A stretch of 64,000 nucleotides of DNA from Bacillota bacterium (GTDB taxonomy: Bacteria > Bacillota > Clostridia > Christensenellales > QAND01), in contig QAND01000013.1 in the NCBI GenBank assembly GCA_003150225.1, positions 1 through 64,000 of the forward strand, given 5' to 3'. Each line of letters starts with the position of its first letter. Position 1 is the first letter of the stretch. Position numbers and translations under genes: made by a program. The notes beneath the pieces were generated by a model, which did not search any database, was not told the DNA's origin, and worked only from the letters and a program-made list of their open reading frames with translations. Of the stretch, positions 31,855-40,058 are shown one piece after another.

Positions 31855-33690
31855 ATGTGCGGCATTACGGGCTATCTCTCTCCCAAAGGGGGAGAACTTA
31901 GCGTTATAGAACCCATGATGGAGGTCATCACCCACCGGGGACCGGATTCAGCGGGAAGCCATGTGGACGACAAATGCGCCCTGGGTTTCCGGCGGCTGTC
32001 CATCATCGACCTTTCTGCGGACGGGGACCAGCCTCTTTATAACGAGGATCGTTCCCTGGCGCTGGTCTTTAATGGGGAGATCTACAATTACCAGCGCCTA
32101 AAAGAAGATCTTTTGGCAAAGGGCCATATTTTTTCCACCAAGACCGACTCCGAGGTGTTGCTCCACGGCTATGAGGAATGGGGGCTTGAGCTGCTCCAGA
32201 AGATCCGGGGCATGTTCGGCTTCTGTATCTGGGACTACGCCAACGACCGGGCGCTTCTGGTGCGGGATTTCTTCGGCATCAAGCCCATCTACTACGGCAG
32301 CTTTGGCGGGGATTTCATCTTCGGCTCGGAAATCAAATCCATTCTCCAGCATCCTGCCGTTACCCGGGAGCTAAACCGGGAGGCCCTTGCTCAGTACCTC
32401 ACCTTCCAATACTCGGTTCTGCCCGAAACCTTTTTCCGCGGCATCTATCGACTGCCTCCCGCCCACTATCTTTTGTGGGAAAAGGGAGCATTTTCCATCC
32501 ACCGATACTGGGAGCCAGTGTTCAACGCCGATGAGTCCATGACCTTTGAGGACGCCGTAAACCGCATCGACGCCGTTATGCAGGATTCCATCGCCGCTCA
32601 TAAGATCAGCGATACCGAGGTGGGCTGCTTCCTCAGCAGCGGGGTAGACAGCAGCTATATTGCGGCGGCCTCCCACTGTGATAAAACCTTTACCGTAGGC
32701 TTTGCCAACGAGCAGTACGATGAAACCTCCTATGCCAAGGAGCTGTCGGAGCACATTGGCGTTCAGAACTACCGGAAGATCATCACCCCCGAGGAATACT
32801 GGAACATTCTCCCCACCGTCCAATACCATATGGACGAGCCCCATGCCGATCCCTCGGCTGTGGCCCTGTACTTCGTGAGCCAGATCGCCTCCGAAAAGGT
32901 AAAGGTAGTGCTGTCCGGCGAGGGGTCGGACGAGCTGTTCGGAGGCTATAACATCTATCGGGAGCCCCATGACCTGCGTCCCCTAACCCGGCTTCCCCGG
33001 TTTATCCGCAAAGCCCTTGGCGGGCTGGCCCGGTGCATCCCCTTCCGCATCAAGGGGAAAAATTACCTGATCCGGGGCAGCATGGACCTGGCCGACCGCT
33101 TCATCGGCAACGCCAAAATCTTCTCCGTAAAGGAGCGGAATCGGTTGCTTCGCAACCCCATGGAGGTACCCGTGCCCCAGGCGCTCACCCGTCCCTTCTA
33201 CGACAAGGTGAAGGATCAGGACGAAATCACCCAAATGCAGTATATCGATATTAACTTCTGGCTTTGGGGAGACATCCTTCTAAAAGCTGACCGCATGAGC
33301 ATGGCCCATTCCCTGGAGCTTCGGGTTCCTTTCCTGGACAAGGAGGTAGCCCGGGTGGCCTGTTCCATTCCCAGCCGTCATCGGGTCACAGAGGGAAATA
33401 CCAAGGCGGCCCTGAGGGAATCCGCTCAGCGGTATATCCCACAAAAATCCGCTCAGAAGAAGAAACTGGGTTTCCCGGTTCCCATCCGGGTTTGGCTCCG
33501 CCAGGAGCCCTATTATCGGATCATCAAAGAGGCCTTTACCAGCGCTGTGGCCCAGGAGCTTTTCAACACCCAAGAGCTTCTCAAGCTTTTGGACGCCCAC
33601 TACCACGGCAAGGTGGACAACTCCCGGAAAATCTGGACCATCTACACCTTCCTTCTTTGGCACGGACAGTTCTTCCCTCAAGCGAGTTAA
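31855..33690 (+). CDS. asnB: Asparagine synthase (glutamine-hydrolysing)
   Basis: A 611-residue AsnB. Cys2 of the MCGITGYL start is the glutaminase nucleophile, which fixes the start at 31855, where TAGGAGG precedes the ATG. The N-terminal Ntn domain shows HRGPDSAG and FNGEIYNY. The C-terminal synthetase domain shows the pyrophosphate motif LSSGVDSSYIA and GEGSDELFGGY. It makes asparagine from aspartate, glutamine and ATP. Some AsnB paralogues amidate cell-wall meso-diaminopimelate or act in capsule loci, which cannot be excluded, though no such cluster is seen here. Confidence 0.93.
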   Translation: MCGITGYLSPKGGELSVIEPMMEVITHRGPDSAGSHVDDKCALGFRRLSIIDLSADGDQPLYNEDRSLALVFNGEIYNYQRLKEDLLAKGHIFSTKTDSEVLLHGYEEWGLELLQKIRGMFGFCIWDYANDRALLVRDFFGIKPIYYGSFGGDFIFGSEIKSILQHPAVTRELNREALAQYLTFQYSVLPETFFRGIYRLPPAHYLLWEKGAFSIHRYWEPVFNADESMTFEDAVNRIDAVMQDSIAAHKISDTEVGCFLSSGVDSSYIAAASHCDKTFTVGFANEQYDETSYAKELSEHIGVQNYRKIITPEEYWNILPTVQYHMDEPHADPSAVALYFVSQIASEKVKVVLSGEGSDELFGGYNIYREPHDLRPLTRLPRFIRKALGGLARCIPFRIKGKNYLIRGSMDLADRFIGNAKIFSVKERNRLLRNPMEVPVPQALTRPFYDKVKDQDEITQMQYIDINFWLWGDILLKADRMSMAHSLELRVPFLDKEVARVACSIPSRHRVTEGNTKAALRESAQRYIPQKSAQKKKLGFPVPIRVWLRQEPYYRIIKEAFTSAVAQELFNTQELLKLLDAHYHGKVDNSRKIWTIYTFLLWHGQFFPQAS

Positions 33691-33728
33691 GACACAATCA
33701 GCCTCTTTCTCCATCCTATCCAAACCGC

Positions 33729-33759
33729 AAAGCACCGGCATCCCTTCCGGTGCTTTTTT
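33729..33759 (+). terminator. Intrinsic terminator of asnB
   Basis: AAAGCACCGG and CCGGTGCTTT around CATCCCTT, followed by a T-run. Confidence 0.9.
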
Positions 33760-33946
33760 GATAAACCTCGTAGAAAACCATACCATTATTTTCATGGTGT
33801 AAACGCGGTTGTGACCGATATATTTGCAAGAAAAATCCAAAAAATCACGGGATTATTGGTATTTTCTATAAAAATATGTCCTAGTCATAATGGTATATAA
33901 TTATGATCAGCCATTATTGGCAAACGAGACCCATTGGAGGGCGATT

Positions 33947-35713
33947 ATGAAACGACTTTCTCGGCTTTTAACCTTTGTGCTGGCATTTGTTCTCTGCATG
34001 TCCATGGGCATCGCAACTACCTTAGCTGATGACGGCCCCGAGGCCAAATGGAGCGCCGACGGCGGAACTTGGCAGGAAGGCACTCTTATGGATGCCGTTT
34101 GGGCAGCCTATGGCGCCGATGCCAAAATTGAAATTCAGCTGCAAAGAAGCGTCACCCTAGACGCTTCCTGGTATCCCCAGCATCTGGGTTATTCCGGGGT
34201 GGAGTTGATTCTGGACGGCCAGGGCTTTACCATTCACCGGGGCCAAGCGCCTTCCCAATTCTTTGCCGTTGACCAGGCCAATAGCAAAGTTACCCTTAAA
34301 GACATCACGCTGGATGGCGGCGCGGTATGGGACAATCCCGCTAACGTAGCCGGACGCGCCAACTCCGGCACCACCATCAACGGAAATGGCCACCTCATCT
34401 GGATCTATAACGACAGCGCCACCCTAATTTTAGAGGAGGGCGCAGTCCTGCAAAACAACCACATCGTCAGCAGCCAGAATGGCGCCGGCATTGAAGTGAG
34501 CAATGGCACGCTAGTGATGAAAAATGGTTCGGCAATCAAACGCAACACCGCTACCGGCTCCAGCGGCTACGGTGGCGGAGGAGCCGGCGTTGATATTGGC
34601 AGCAGTGGCATCTTCCGGATGGAAGGCGGCGTCATATCGGAGAATTACGCCAGCGTTGCCGGCGGTGGAATCTACGTGGGAGACGGCGGTTCCTTCCTTC
34701 TGAAAGACGGCCGGATCCAATCCAACGCAGCTGGCAACAACGGCGGTGCGATCTCAGGCGCTGCAGGCTACGATATCAGCCTCATGGGCGGCGTCCTTAC
34801 CGGAAACCAGGCGGGGGCCGGCGGCGGCATAACCCTGTTTGGTGATATCAAAGTGGGCGGTGGTATTCAAATTGCCGGCAACACCAAGCCGAGCGGCACC
34901 GCGTCCAACGCCCTTATCATCAACAGCAGCAAGCTGTTACTCACCGAACCCTTTGAAACCGACGCCGCCATCGGCATTGGCGTACACAGCGGCATCGGTG
35001 AGGGAAGCGTCGCCGCCCAGGCGGCCCAGGAGGATCTCGCCATCCAGGGCAAGGTGTTCCTCTCCTCGGAAAACGACGGATTCAGCCTCATGCGCAGCGG
35101 TACCCAGCTTCTCTTTACCCAGGGACAGAAGAGCTACACCGTTTTGTTCAATGCCAATGGCGGAAGCGCGATATCTCCCGTGGAAAATCTAATGGAAAAC
35201 AGCCTTCTCACCGAGAGCACTCCCACCAAAAACAACTTCCGGTTTGACGGCTGGTACCGGGATGCTGCTCTTACTCAGCCCTGGAATTTTGATACCGATC
35301 AGGTACAGGAAAATATGATTCTTCATGCCAAGTGGACGCCTATCCGCACCGTTATCTTTCACTCCAATGGCGGAAGCCCCGTTCAATCGGCATCTGTGGC
35401 GGATGGTGATCTGTTGGCACGGCCCGTGGATCCCACCCGGGATGGCTATCTCTTTACCGGCTGGTATCGGGACGCAGATCTAAAAATTCCCTTTGATTTC
35501 TCCCAGCCCCATGAGGGGGATATCACCCTGTATGCCGGTTGGAAGGAGGCCTCTTCTGTGGCCGGAGATCCTATTCCGGAGGATCCGGATTCCGGCGATA
35601 TTCCCAAGACCGGGGATTCCCAGCAACCCTTCCTTTGGGCGGCTCTCAGCTTACTGGCTATGGCTGCGGCGGGATCCGTGGTCCGGTCTCGGATCAAAGA
35701 AGCTCACCGGTAA
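33947..35713 (+). CDS. Sortase-anchored surface protein with beta-helix and two InlB B-repeats
   Basis: A 588-residue wall protein. A signal peptide (LLTFVLAFVLCMSMGIATTLA) is followed by a right-handed beta-helix-like region (about 60-400, with Gly/Asn-rich turns such as GGGGAGVDIGSSGIFRMEGG). Two Listeria-Bacteroides (InlB B-type) repeats follow at about 410-475 and 480-545 (LFNANGGSAI ... DGWYRDAAL ... LHAKW; IFHSNGGSPV ... TGWYRDADL ... LYAGW). A wall-sorting signal IPKTGD, a hydrophobic helix and a basic tail end it. GGAGG stands six bases before the ATG. It shares the anchor type with the protein at 7959, so one sortase may handle both. The A/T-rich 187-base upstream region (33760-33946) carries ATAATGG/CCATTAT inverted repeats and no gene. 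Confidence 0.83.
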   Translation: MKRLSRLLTFVLAFVLCMSMGIATTLADDGPEAKWSADGGTWQEGTLMDAVWAAYGADAKIEIQLQRSVTLDASWYPQHLGYSGVELILDGQGFTIHRGQAPSQFFAVDQANSKVTLKDITLDGGAVWDNPANVAGRANSGTTINGNGHLIWIYNDSATLILEEGAVLQNNHIVSSQNGAGIEVSNGTLVMKNGSAIKRNTATGSSGYGGGGAGVDIGSSGIFRMEGGVISENYASVAGGGIYVGDGGSFLLKDGRIQSNAAGNNGGAISGAAGYDISLMGGVLTGNQAGAGGGITLFGDIKVGGGIQIAGNTKPSGTASNALIINSSKLLLTEPFETDAAIGIGVHSGIGEGSVAAQAAQEDLAIQGKVFLSSENDGFSLMRSGTQLLFTQGQKSYTVLFNANGGSAISPVENLMENSLLTESTPTKNNFRFDGWYRDAALTQPWNFDTDQVQENMILHAKWTPIRTVIFHSNGGSPVQSASVADGDLLARPVDPTRDGYLFTGWYRDADLKIPFDFSQPHEGDITLYAGWKEASSVAGDPIPEDPDSGDIPKTGDSQQPFLWAALSLLAMAAAGSVVRSRIKEAHR

Positions 35714-35727
35714 ACAACATGCTGACA

Positions 35728-35764
35728 AAAGAGAAGCTCCGGCAAAACCGGAGCTTCTCTTTGT
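35728..35764. terminator. Terminator after the surface-protein gene, usable on both strands
   Basis: AAAGAGAAGCTCCGG pairs with its exact complement around CAAAA. T-rich sequence follows on both strands, so it could also end minus-strand transcripts running antisense through the GNAT gene. Confidence 0.85.
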
Positions 35765-35821
35765 ATCTCATCGCTTTTATGCTATGCTCTCCTTAGAAAT
35801 CCAAACAAGGAGTTCCTGCCC

Positions 35822-36373
35822 ATGACCATCACCCTTCGCCCCTGGCGGATGGAAGACATCCCCCAGGTGTATATGCTGGCCAACAACAAAAAAATTGCCG
35901 CCAACCTACGGAATGCATTTCCTTATCCCTATAAACTGACGGACGCGGAGGACTATCTTATAAGCTGTATCAGGACCCCTGAAACCACCCAGTGTCCCAG
36001 AGCCATCCTTATGGACGGCCAGCTGGTGGGAAGCATCGGGCTATTTCTGGGCACCGATGTCTACCGCAAAAGCGCGGAGCTGGGTTATTGGCTGGGAGAG
36101 CCTTATTGGGGCCAGGGCATTATGACGGAGGCCATCCGCCAGATCTGCGCCTATGGTTTTGCCCAGTACGACATCCACCGGATACACGCTGAACCCTTTG
36201 CCCACAACAAGGGATCCCGTCGCTGTCTTCAAAAAGCGGGTTTCACCTTGGAGGGGATTCTGCGTAAAAGCGTATACAAGAACGGTGAAATCCTGGATTC
36301 CTGCATCTATGCCCTAGTTGCGGGTGAATCGTCGATGGCCACCATCACCGAGGTGGCTTTGACCACCGCGTAG
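35822..36373 (+). CDS. GNAT N-acetyltransferase (RimJ/RimL type)
   Basis: A 183-residue acetyltransferase. The RimJ/RimL layout is clear: TLRPWRMEDIPQVYML at the start, the acetyl-CoA motif in GYWLGEPYWGQGIMTEAI, and the HAEPFAHNKGSRRCLQKAGF segment with EGILRKSVYKNGEILD near the end. Typical members finish soon after a DSYVYAL-like motif; here about 20 residues follow DSCIYAL, and that tail is antisense to the 3' end of the TOBE gene. AAGGAG precedes the ATG. Substrate not predictable (protein N-terminus, antibiotic or metabolite). No terminator follows directly, and the first plus-strand one is at 36912. Confidence 0.88.
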   Translation: MTITLRPWRMEDIPQVYMLANNKKIAANLRNAFPYPYKLTDAEDYLISCIRTPETTQCPRAILMDGQLVGSIGLFLGTDVYRKSAELGYWLGEPYWGQGIMTEAIRQICAYGFAQYDIHRIHAEPFAHNKGSRRCLQKAGFTLEGILRKSVYKNGEILDSCIYALVAGESSMATITEVALTTA

Positions 36374-36537
36374 GCTTTCTCCCCCACCTTCAGTCCCAAT
36401 TCCCGAACGGCCTCTCTGGAGATGGTAGCGCTTACCACATTCCCTCCTCCAATATCGATCTTCACAATTGCGTTAACGGCGCCATCCTGGATGTCGGTCA
36501 CCTTGCCGGGCAGTTGATTTCTGGCACTCAGTTTCAT
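36307..36537 (-). CDS. Mop-type TOBE-domain molybdate-binding protein
   Basis: A 76-residue single TOBE/Mop domain that probably binds molybdate or tungstate in the cytoplasm (molbindin type). The family pattern is clear: MKLSARNQLPGKVTDIQDG, AVNAIVKIDIGGGNVVSATIS, then AYAVVKATSVMVA. The start at 36537 is set by AAAGGAGG; an in-frame upstream ATG lacks one. Its last 67 bases are antisense to the end of the GNAT gene. No molybdate ABC transporter is in the window. It may be co-transcribed with the DUF1294 gene 50 bases upstream. Confidence 0.88.
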   Translation of the reverse strand: MKLSARNQLPGKVTDIQDGAVNAIVKIDIGGGNVVSATISREAVRELGLKVGEKAYAVVKATSVMVAIDDSPATRA

Positions 36538-36587
36538 GGAACATACCTCCTTTGGTTGTCCCTCTAGCATGCCACACGACGGCAGTT

Positions 36588-36866
36588 TTATACCCAAATC
36601 CGCTGTACCAGCACATAGGCCAGCGCCTGTGCCGCCATGATGAGCGGTACCCCCACCATAAATTTCTTCTTTCTTATCTTATGATGAAATAGAAAGAAGG
36701 AAAGGTAAAGCCCCATACCGCCCAGGAGAACCGCCAGAAGCATAAGGGTATTTTCCGGTACTCTTCGCCGGCCCTGGATGGCCGATAGCTTATCCCATCC
36801 CGACACCAGTAGCGCCAGGAGATTGATCCCGATTAGGTATCCCAGAAAGAACGACCCTATGGGCAT
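36588..36866 (-). CDS. DUF1294 small membrane protein
   Basis: A 92-residue integral membrane protein of the DUF1294 family. It has about three hydrophobic helices and the family pattern SGWDKLSAIQGRRRVPENTLMLLAVLLGG...FFLFHHKIRKKKF, in which DK, RRxPE and HHKxxKKxF are the conserved points. The start at 36866 fits AAGAGGTG with a seven-base gap; the longer frame has no binding site. It is upstream of the TOBE gene on the same strand. Function unknown. Confidence 0.83.
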   Translation of the reverse strand: MPIGSFFLGYLIGINLLALLVSGWDKLSAIQGRRRVPENTLMLLAVLLGGMGLYLSFFLFHHKIRKKKFMVGVPLIMAAQALAYVLVQRIWV

Positions 36867-36911
36867 CAAAATCACCTCTTTGGGGCAGTATACCAGAAAA
36901 AGCAGGGAGAA

Positions 36912-36936
36912 AGGGGCCATATGGCCTCTTTTTTTT
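36912..36936 (+). terminator. Plus-strand terminator beyond the DUF1294 gene
   Basis: AGGGGCC/GGCCTCT around ATAT, followed by eight T on the plus strand. The only plus-strand gene it can serve is GNAT (35822-36373), whose transcript would then run antisense through the TOBE and DUF1294 genes. Confidence 0.6.
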
Positions 36937-37167
36937 CATAAAAACAGAATCTTATCTTTTCGCTTGCCTCATGTGGTATCATAGAGATAAGAAGATAGAA
37001 AAAAATTCCATCGCTTCAAGATCTTTATAATTTTTCTCCAGATTTTCATCATTTTTGACAAATTATTGCCTTTTCCTTTCATTTTCTAAGAGTACCGTTG
37101 AAGTAGAATAAAATTACCTGGATTGCATCCAGGGCTTTCGGGCATTAATTATCAAGAGGTGGTTAAC

Positions 37168-38619
37168 ATGAAGCGAAACGCCATGGTGGACGTCATGGTC
37201 AAGAAAGCAGCCCGGGAGGTTATTAAAAATCCCGATAAGGCCCTTCCCCGGGGTCTAAAACTCGTAGAGAGCCTGGACCGCAAAAAAGTCAACGCCCGTA
37301 CCTACGAAGCCCTGCACACGGTGCTGGACGATCCCGATAACAACTGGAACATCTTTCTCCACAACATCTTTTCAAACGTAGCCCCCGAATCCCTGGAAAA
37401 GCTATCGGTAAGCCTGGTCCTAAACGCCGCTATGGAAAGCTACAACAAGCGGATGGAAAACGTAAAAAAGTATGACTGCAACATCCCCTGGGCGATTCTT
37501 ATGGATCCCACCGCCGCCTGCAATCTAAAGTGTACCGGCTGCTGGGCTGCGGAATACGGAAAAAACGCCAGCCTCCCCTACGATGTGATGGAAAAGGTGA
37601 TCCGGGAGGGCACCGAGCTTGGAGTCTATACCTACATCTTCTCGGGAGGGGAACCTCTGGTACGAAAAGAGGAATTGATTCAGCTTTGTGACAGCCATCC
37701 CGAGTGCATCTTTCTAGCCTTTACCAACGGCACTTTGGTGGATGAAGCCTTCGCCAAGGAGCTGCGTCGGGTAGGCAACTTTGGCTTGGCCTTCTCCATC
37801 GAGGGCTTTGAGGAGGAGACCGATATGCGGCGAGGCGCTGGTACCTATCAGGCGGTAATCCGGGCCATGGACCTATTAAAGGCCGAGGGCGTAGCCTTTG
37901 GGTTCTCTACCTGCTACCATAGCAAAAACGTGGACTGCGTGGGTTCTGATGCCTATGTGGACTTCATGATTGAAAAGGGTTGTCTCTTCGGCTGGTATTT
38001 CACCTACATCCCAGTGGGGGTGGACGCAGTGCCGGAGCTTATCGCCACGGCGGAGCAACGGGAATTCATGTACCACCAAATGCGGAAGTGGCGGCAGACC
38101 AAGCCCGCTTTCCTTCTAGACTTCTGGAACGACGGCGAATATACCCTGGGATGTATCGCAGGGGGACGCAACTACTTCCATATCAACGCTGCGGGAGAAT
38201 GCGAACCCTGCGCCTTCATCCACTATGCAAATGTGAACATCAAGGATTGCAGCCTGCTGGAGGCTTTGCAGTCCCCTCTGTTCATGGAATATCATAGAGG
38301 GCAGCCTTTCAACCAAAATCATCTGCGCCCCTGCCCCCTCCTGGATAATCCCCACTGCCTTAGGGAGATGGTGGAGCGCTCCGGCGCCCATTCCACCGAA
38401 ATGCTCTCTCCCGAACCGGTAGAGCAGCTAACCAGCAAAACCCAGGCGGCTTCCGAGGCTTGGGGACCGGTAGCGGACCGAATCTGGGAGGATCCCAACG
38501 AGCCAAAGTACGCTTCCCGGTCCCGGCTATACCATCAAAAAGCCGATGGTTCCCCCATGGAGGATTCTCCGGAGGACACGGCCGCCGCGCCAGAGGATAC
38601 GGACATCAGCGCCAACTAG
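37168..38619 (+). CDS. Radical SAM/SPASM domain protein
   Basis: A 483-residue radical S-adenosylmethionine enzyme. The CxxxCxxC motif (ACNLKCTGC) puts the cluster cysteines at 118, 122 and 125. GGEP follows in YIFSGGEPLV. A C-terminal SPASM-like region has further cysteines (GCIAGG, GECEPCAF, RPCPLLDNPHC) for auxiliary [4Fe-4S] clusters. About 100 helical residues precede the radical SAM domain, more than in minimal members, and an acidic Pro/Glu-rich tail ends the protein. The start at 37168 follows AGAGGTGG. No precursor peptide or partner gene is next to it, so the substrate is unknown. The 300-base upstream region is A/T-rich, with a TTGACA at 37056 but no convincing -10. Confidence 0.85.
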   Translation: MKRNAMVDVMVKKAAREVIKNPDKALPRGLKLVESLDRKKVNARTYEALHTVLDDPDNNWNIFLHNIFSNVAPESLEKLSVSLVLNAAMESYNKRMENVKKYDCNIPWAILMDPTAACNLKCTGCWAAEYGKNASLPYDVMEKVIREGTELGVYTYIFSGGEPLVRKEELIQLCDSHPECIFLAFTNGTLVDEAFAKELRRVGNFGLAFSIEGFEEETDMRRGAGTYQAVIRAMDLLKAEGVAFGFSTCYHSKNVDCVGSDAYVDFMIEKGCLFGWYFTYIPVGVDAVPELIATAEQREFMYHQMRKWRQTKPAFLLDFWNDGEYTLGCIAGGRNYFHINAAGECEPCAFIHYANVNIKDCSLLEALQSPLFMEYHRGQPFNQNHLRPCPLLDNPHCLREMVERSGAHSTEMLSPEPVEQLTSKTQAASEAWGPVADRIWEDPNEPKYASRSRLYHQKADGSPMEDSPEDTAAAPEDTDISAN

Positions 38620-38652
38620 CGGGAGATCACGAATACACAAGGGCAACTTCTA

Positions 38653-38692
38653 AAAAGGAGCACTCGTATGGAAAACATACGGGTGCTCCTTT
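38653..38692 (+). terminator. Intrinsic terminator of the radical SAM gene
   Basis: AAAGGAGCAC.CGTATG pairs with CATACG.GTGCTCCTTT around GAAAA. Confidence 0.85.
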
Positions 38693-38750
38693 GCGTTCCA
38701 CCAGCCCTTTCCAGATCCATCGTCTGGACTCAATCAATCAAAAAAATCCC

Positions 38751-38779
38751 TTGCAAAGCAATCCAAAATAGATTATTCT
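38751..38779 (+). promoter_or_regulatory. Promoter of the MarR-flavodoxin unit with overlapping inverted repeat
   Basis: TTGCAA (38751-38756) and TATTCT (38774-38779) with 17 bases between. The inverted repeat ATAGA-TTAT-TCTAT (38768-38781) covers the -10, a fitting site for autorepression by the MarR protein. Confidence 0.6.
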
Positions 38780-38818
38780 ATCCATAAAGGTAACTACTTA
38801 TCTATTTGAGGTGAAAGA

Positions 38819-39313
38819 ATGACAGTACCCGCGGATTCACCCAGCCCCCGGCAGCAATTGGAGACCTTTGAGCCGCAAAAGGCCGCTCTGGGCATGGTCT
38901 TTCTGTTGGCCAATCAGTTGGAGACGGTGGGCAATCATTTTCTGGGTGAGCTGACCAGTAAACAATGGTTTTTGCTGGCCAACCTTGACTCCTTTTTTCA
39001 AGCGCCTCCTACCATCAGCCAAGTGGCGCAAACCATGCATATCAGCCATCAGAATGTCAAACAGCTGGCTTTGAAGCTCCAAGCCAAAGGATTTGTACAG
39101 CTTCAAAAGGACGCGCAGGATCAGCGGGCATGGCGCATTCACCTGACGCAGAAAGCCTATGCATACAGTTCCGCACGACTCGGTAAGGATCTAGCCTTCC
39201 TGGAAGCGCTTTTAAACGGCGTCTCCCCCGTCAGTCTGGATTCCTTCCTTGCCACCGCCCTGCAGATCCATGATAACCTGACCCGGATGGAGGGTCAGGA
39301 TCTAACAGAATAG
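38819..39313 (+). CDS. MarR family regulator (next to flavodoxin-like gene)
   Basis: A 164-residue winged-helix protein. The DNA-binding core is visible as PTISQVAQTMHISHQNVKQL (recognition helix) and the wing with DQRAWRIHLT. Helices before and after would form the dimer interface. GAGGTG is correctly placed before the ATG. It is followed after 24 bases by the flavodoxin-like gene, so the pair is probably one operon. In similar clostridial pairs MarR represses the flavoprotein gene; the signal is unknown. Confidence 0.85.
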   Translation: MTVPADSPSPRQQLETFEPQKAALGMVFLLANQLETVGNHFLGELTSKQWFLLANLDSFFQAPPTISQVAQTMHISHQNVKQLALKLQAKGFVQLQKDAQDQRAWRIHLTQKAYAYSSARLGKDLAFLEALLNGVSPVSLDSFLATALQIHDNLTRMEGQDLTE

Positions 39314-39337
39314 ATTAAATCGGAAAGGAAACGCCCT

Positions 39338-39874
39338 ATGAAGATGCCCCTCGTTCTCTTTCGCTCCTACTACGGCAGCACCCTTCAGTACGCGCAATGG
39401 CTAGCCCAAAGCCTATCCTGCCCCTGCTTTGATGTCCGGAAAGTTCCCAAAAGCGCCCTAATACACCATGATCCCATCGTATTTGGAGGCGGGCTGTATG
39501 CTGGAAAGATGGCCGGCGCCTCCGCACTTCTTCGGGAGGAAGCGCTTCTTCTGGATAAGCATCTGGTGGTTTTCACCGTAGGCGCCTCCGATCCTACGGA
39601 CACCAGTAAATATGCCCAACTGATAGAAAAAACCTTCTCCCCCGCTCTTCGCGCCCAGACCGCCTTTTTTCATCTGCGAGGCAATCTGGAATACTCCAAG
39701 ATGAGTTTCCAACACCGCACCATGATGAAACTGTTAAAGAAAATGGTGGAAAAAATGCCACCCCAGCAGCGTAGCCAGGAGGATCAGGACATTCTTTCCA
39801 CCTTTGGGGTGGATACCTATTTTGTGGATGAAAGCGCCCTAGCCCCCATTTTAGACCATATTAAAACGCTATGA
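39338..39874 (+). CDS. Flavodoxin domain protein (HemG-like type)
   Basis: A 178-residue protein of the flavodoxin_5/HemG-like group. The N-terminal FMN phosphate loop reads RSYYGSTLQYAQWLAQ. Further flavin-contact segments are IVFGGGLYAGKMAG and FTVGASDPTD. The C-terminal part (NLEYSKMSFQHRTMMKLLKKMVEK) is family specific. It is probably a cytoplasmic FMN electron carrier or oxidoreductase; a real protoporphyrinogen oxidase role is not implied, since no haem genes are nearby. It is downstream of and likely controlled by the MarR protein. A weak GC-rich hairpin without a T-run follows at 39891-39915. Confidence 0.83.
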   Translation: MKMPLVLFRSYYGSTLQYAQWLAQSLSCPCFDVRKVPKSALIHHDPIVFGGGLYAGKMAGASALLREEALLLDKHLVVFTVGASDPTDTSKYAQLIEKTFSPALRAQTAFFHLRGNLEYSKMSFQHRTMMKLLKKMVEKMPPQQRSQEDQDILSTFGVDTYFVDESALAPILDHIKTL

Positions 39875-39982
39875 TTCCTTCCATCCCGATATAGCCCGGT
39901 TCCTTAGGGATCCGGGCCGCGCTTTGTCCCCATGGTCCGCCCATCGCACAAAAATGTCAAATTTTTCTTGTCAAGATCTTAT

Positions 39983-39998
39983 AGTTGCGTTGACAACT
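39983..39998. promoter_or_regulatory. Candidate MarR operator over the MATE promoter
   Basis: AGTTG-N6-CAACT covers the -35 of the MATE promoter. An additional TTGTCAA (39968-39974) is the inverse complement of TTGACAA (39990-39996). Confidence 0.45.
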
Positions 39999-40017
39999 TT
40001 ATTTCGAGTGCTATAAT
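39990..40017 (+). promoter_or_regulatory. Promoter of the MATE-MarR operon
   Basis: Perfect TTGACA (39990-39995) and perfect TATAAT (40012-40017) with 16 bases between. Confidence 0.85.
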
Positions 40018-40058
40018 AAAAGCATATTGGATCCGTATGATAAGAAGGCGATTGCGGT

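Noticed and set aside
38767-39320. AATAGATTA at both ends of the MarR gene as insertion-target duplication
   Set aside because: Only nine A/T-rich bases, no inverted ends and no transposase; likely chance.
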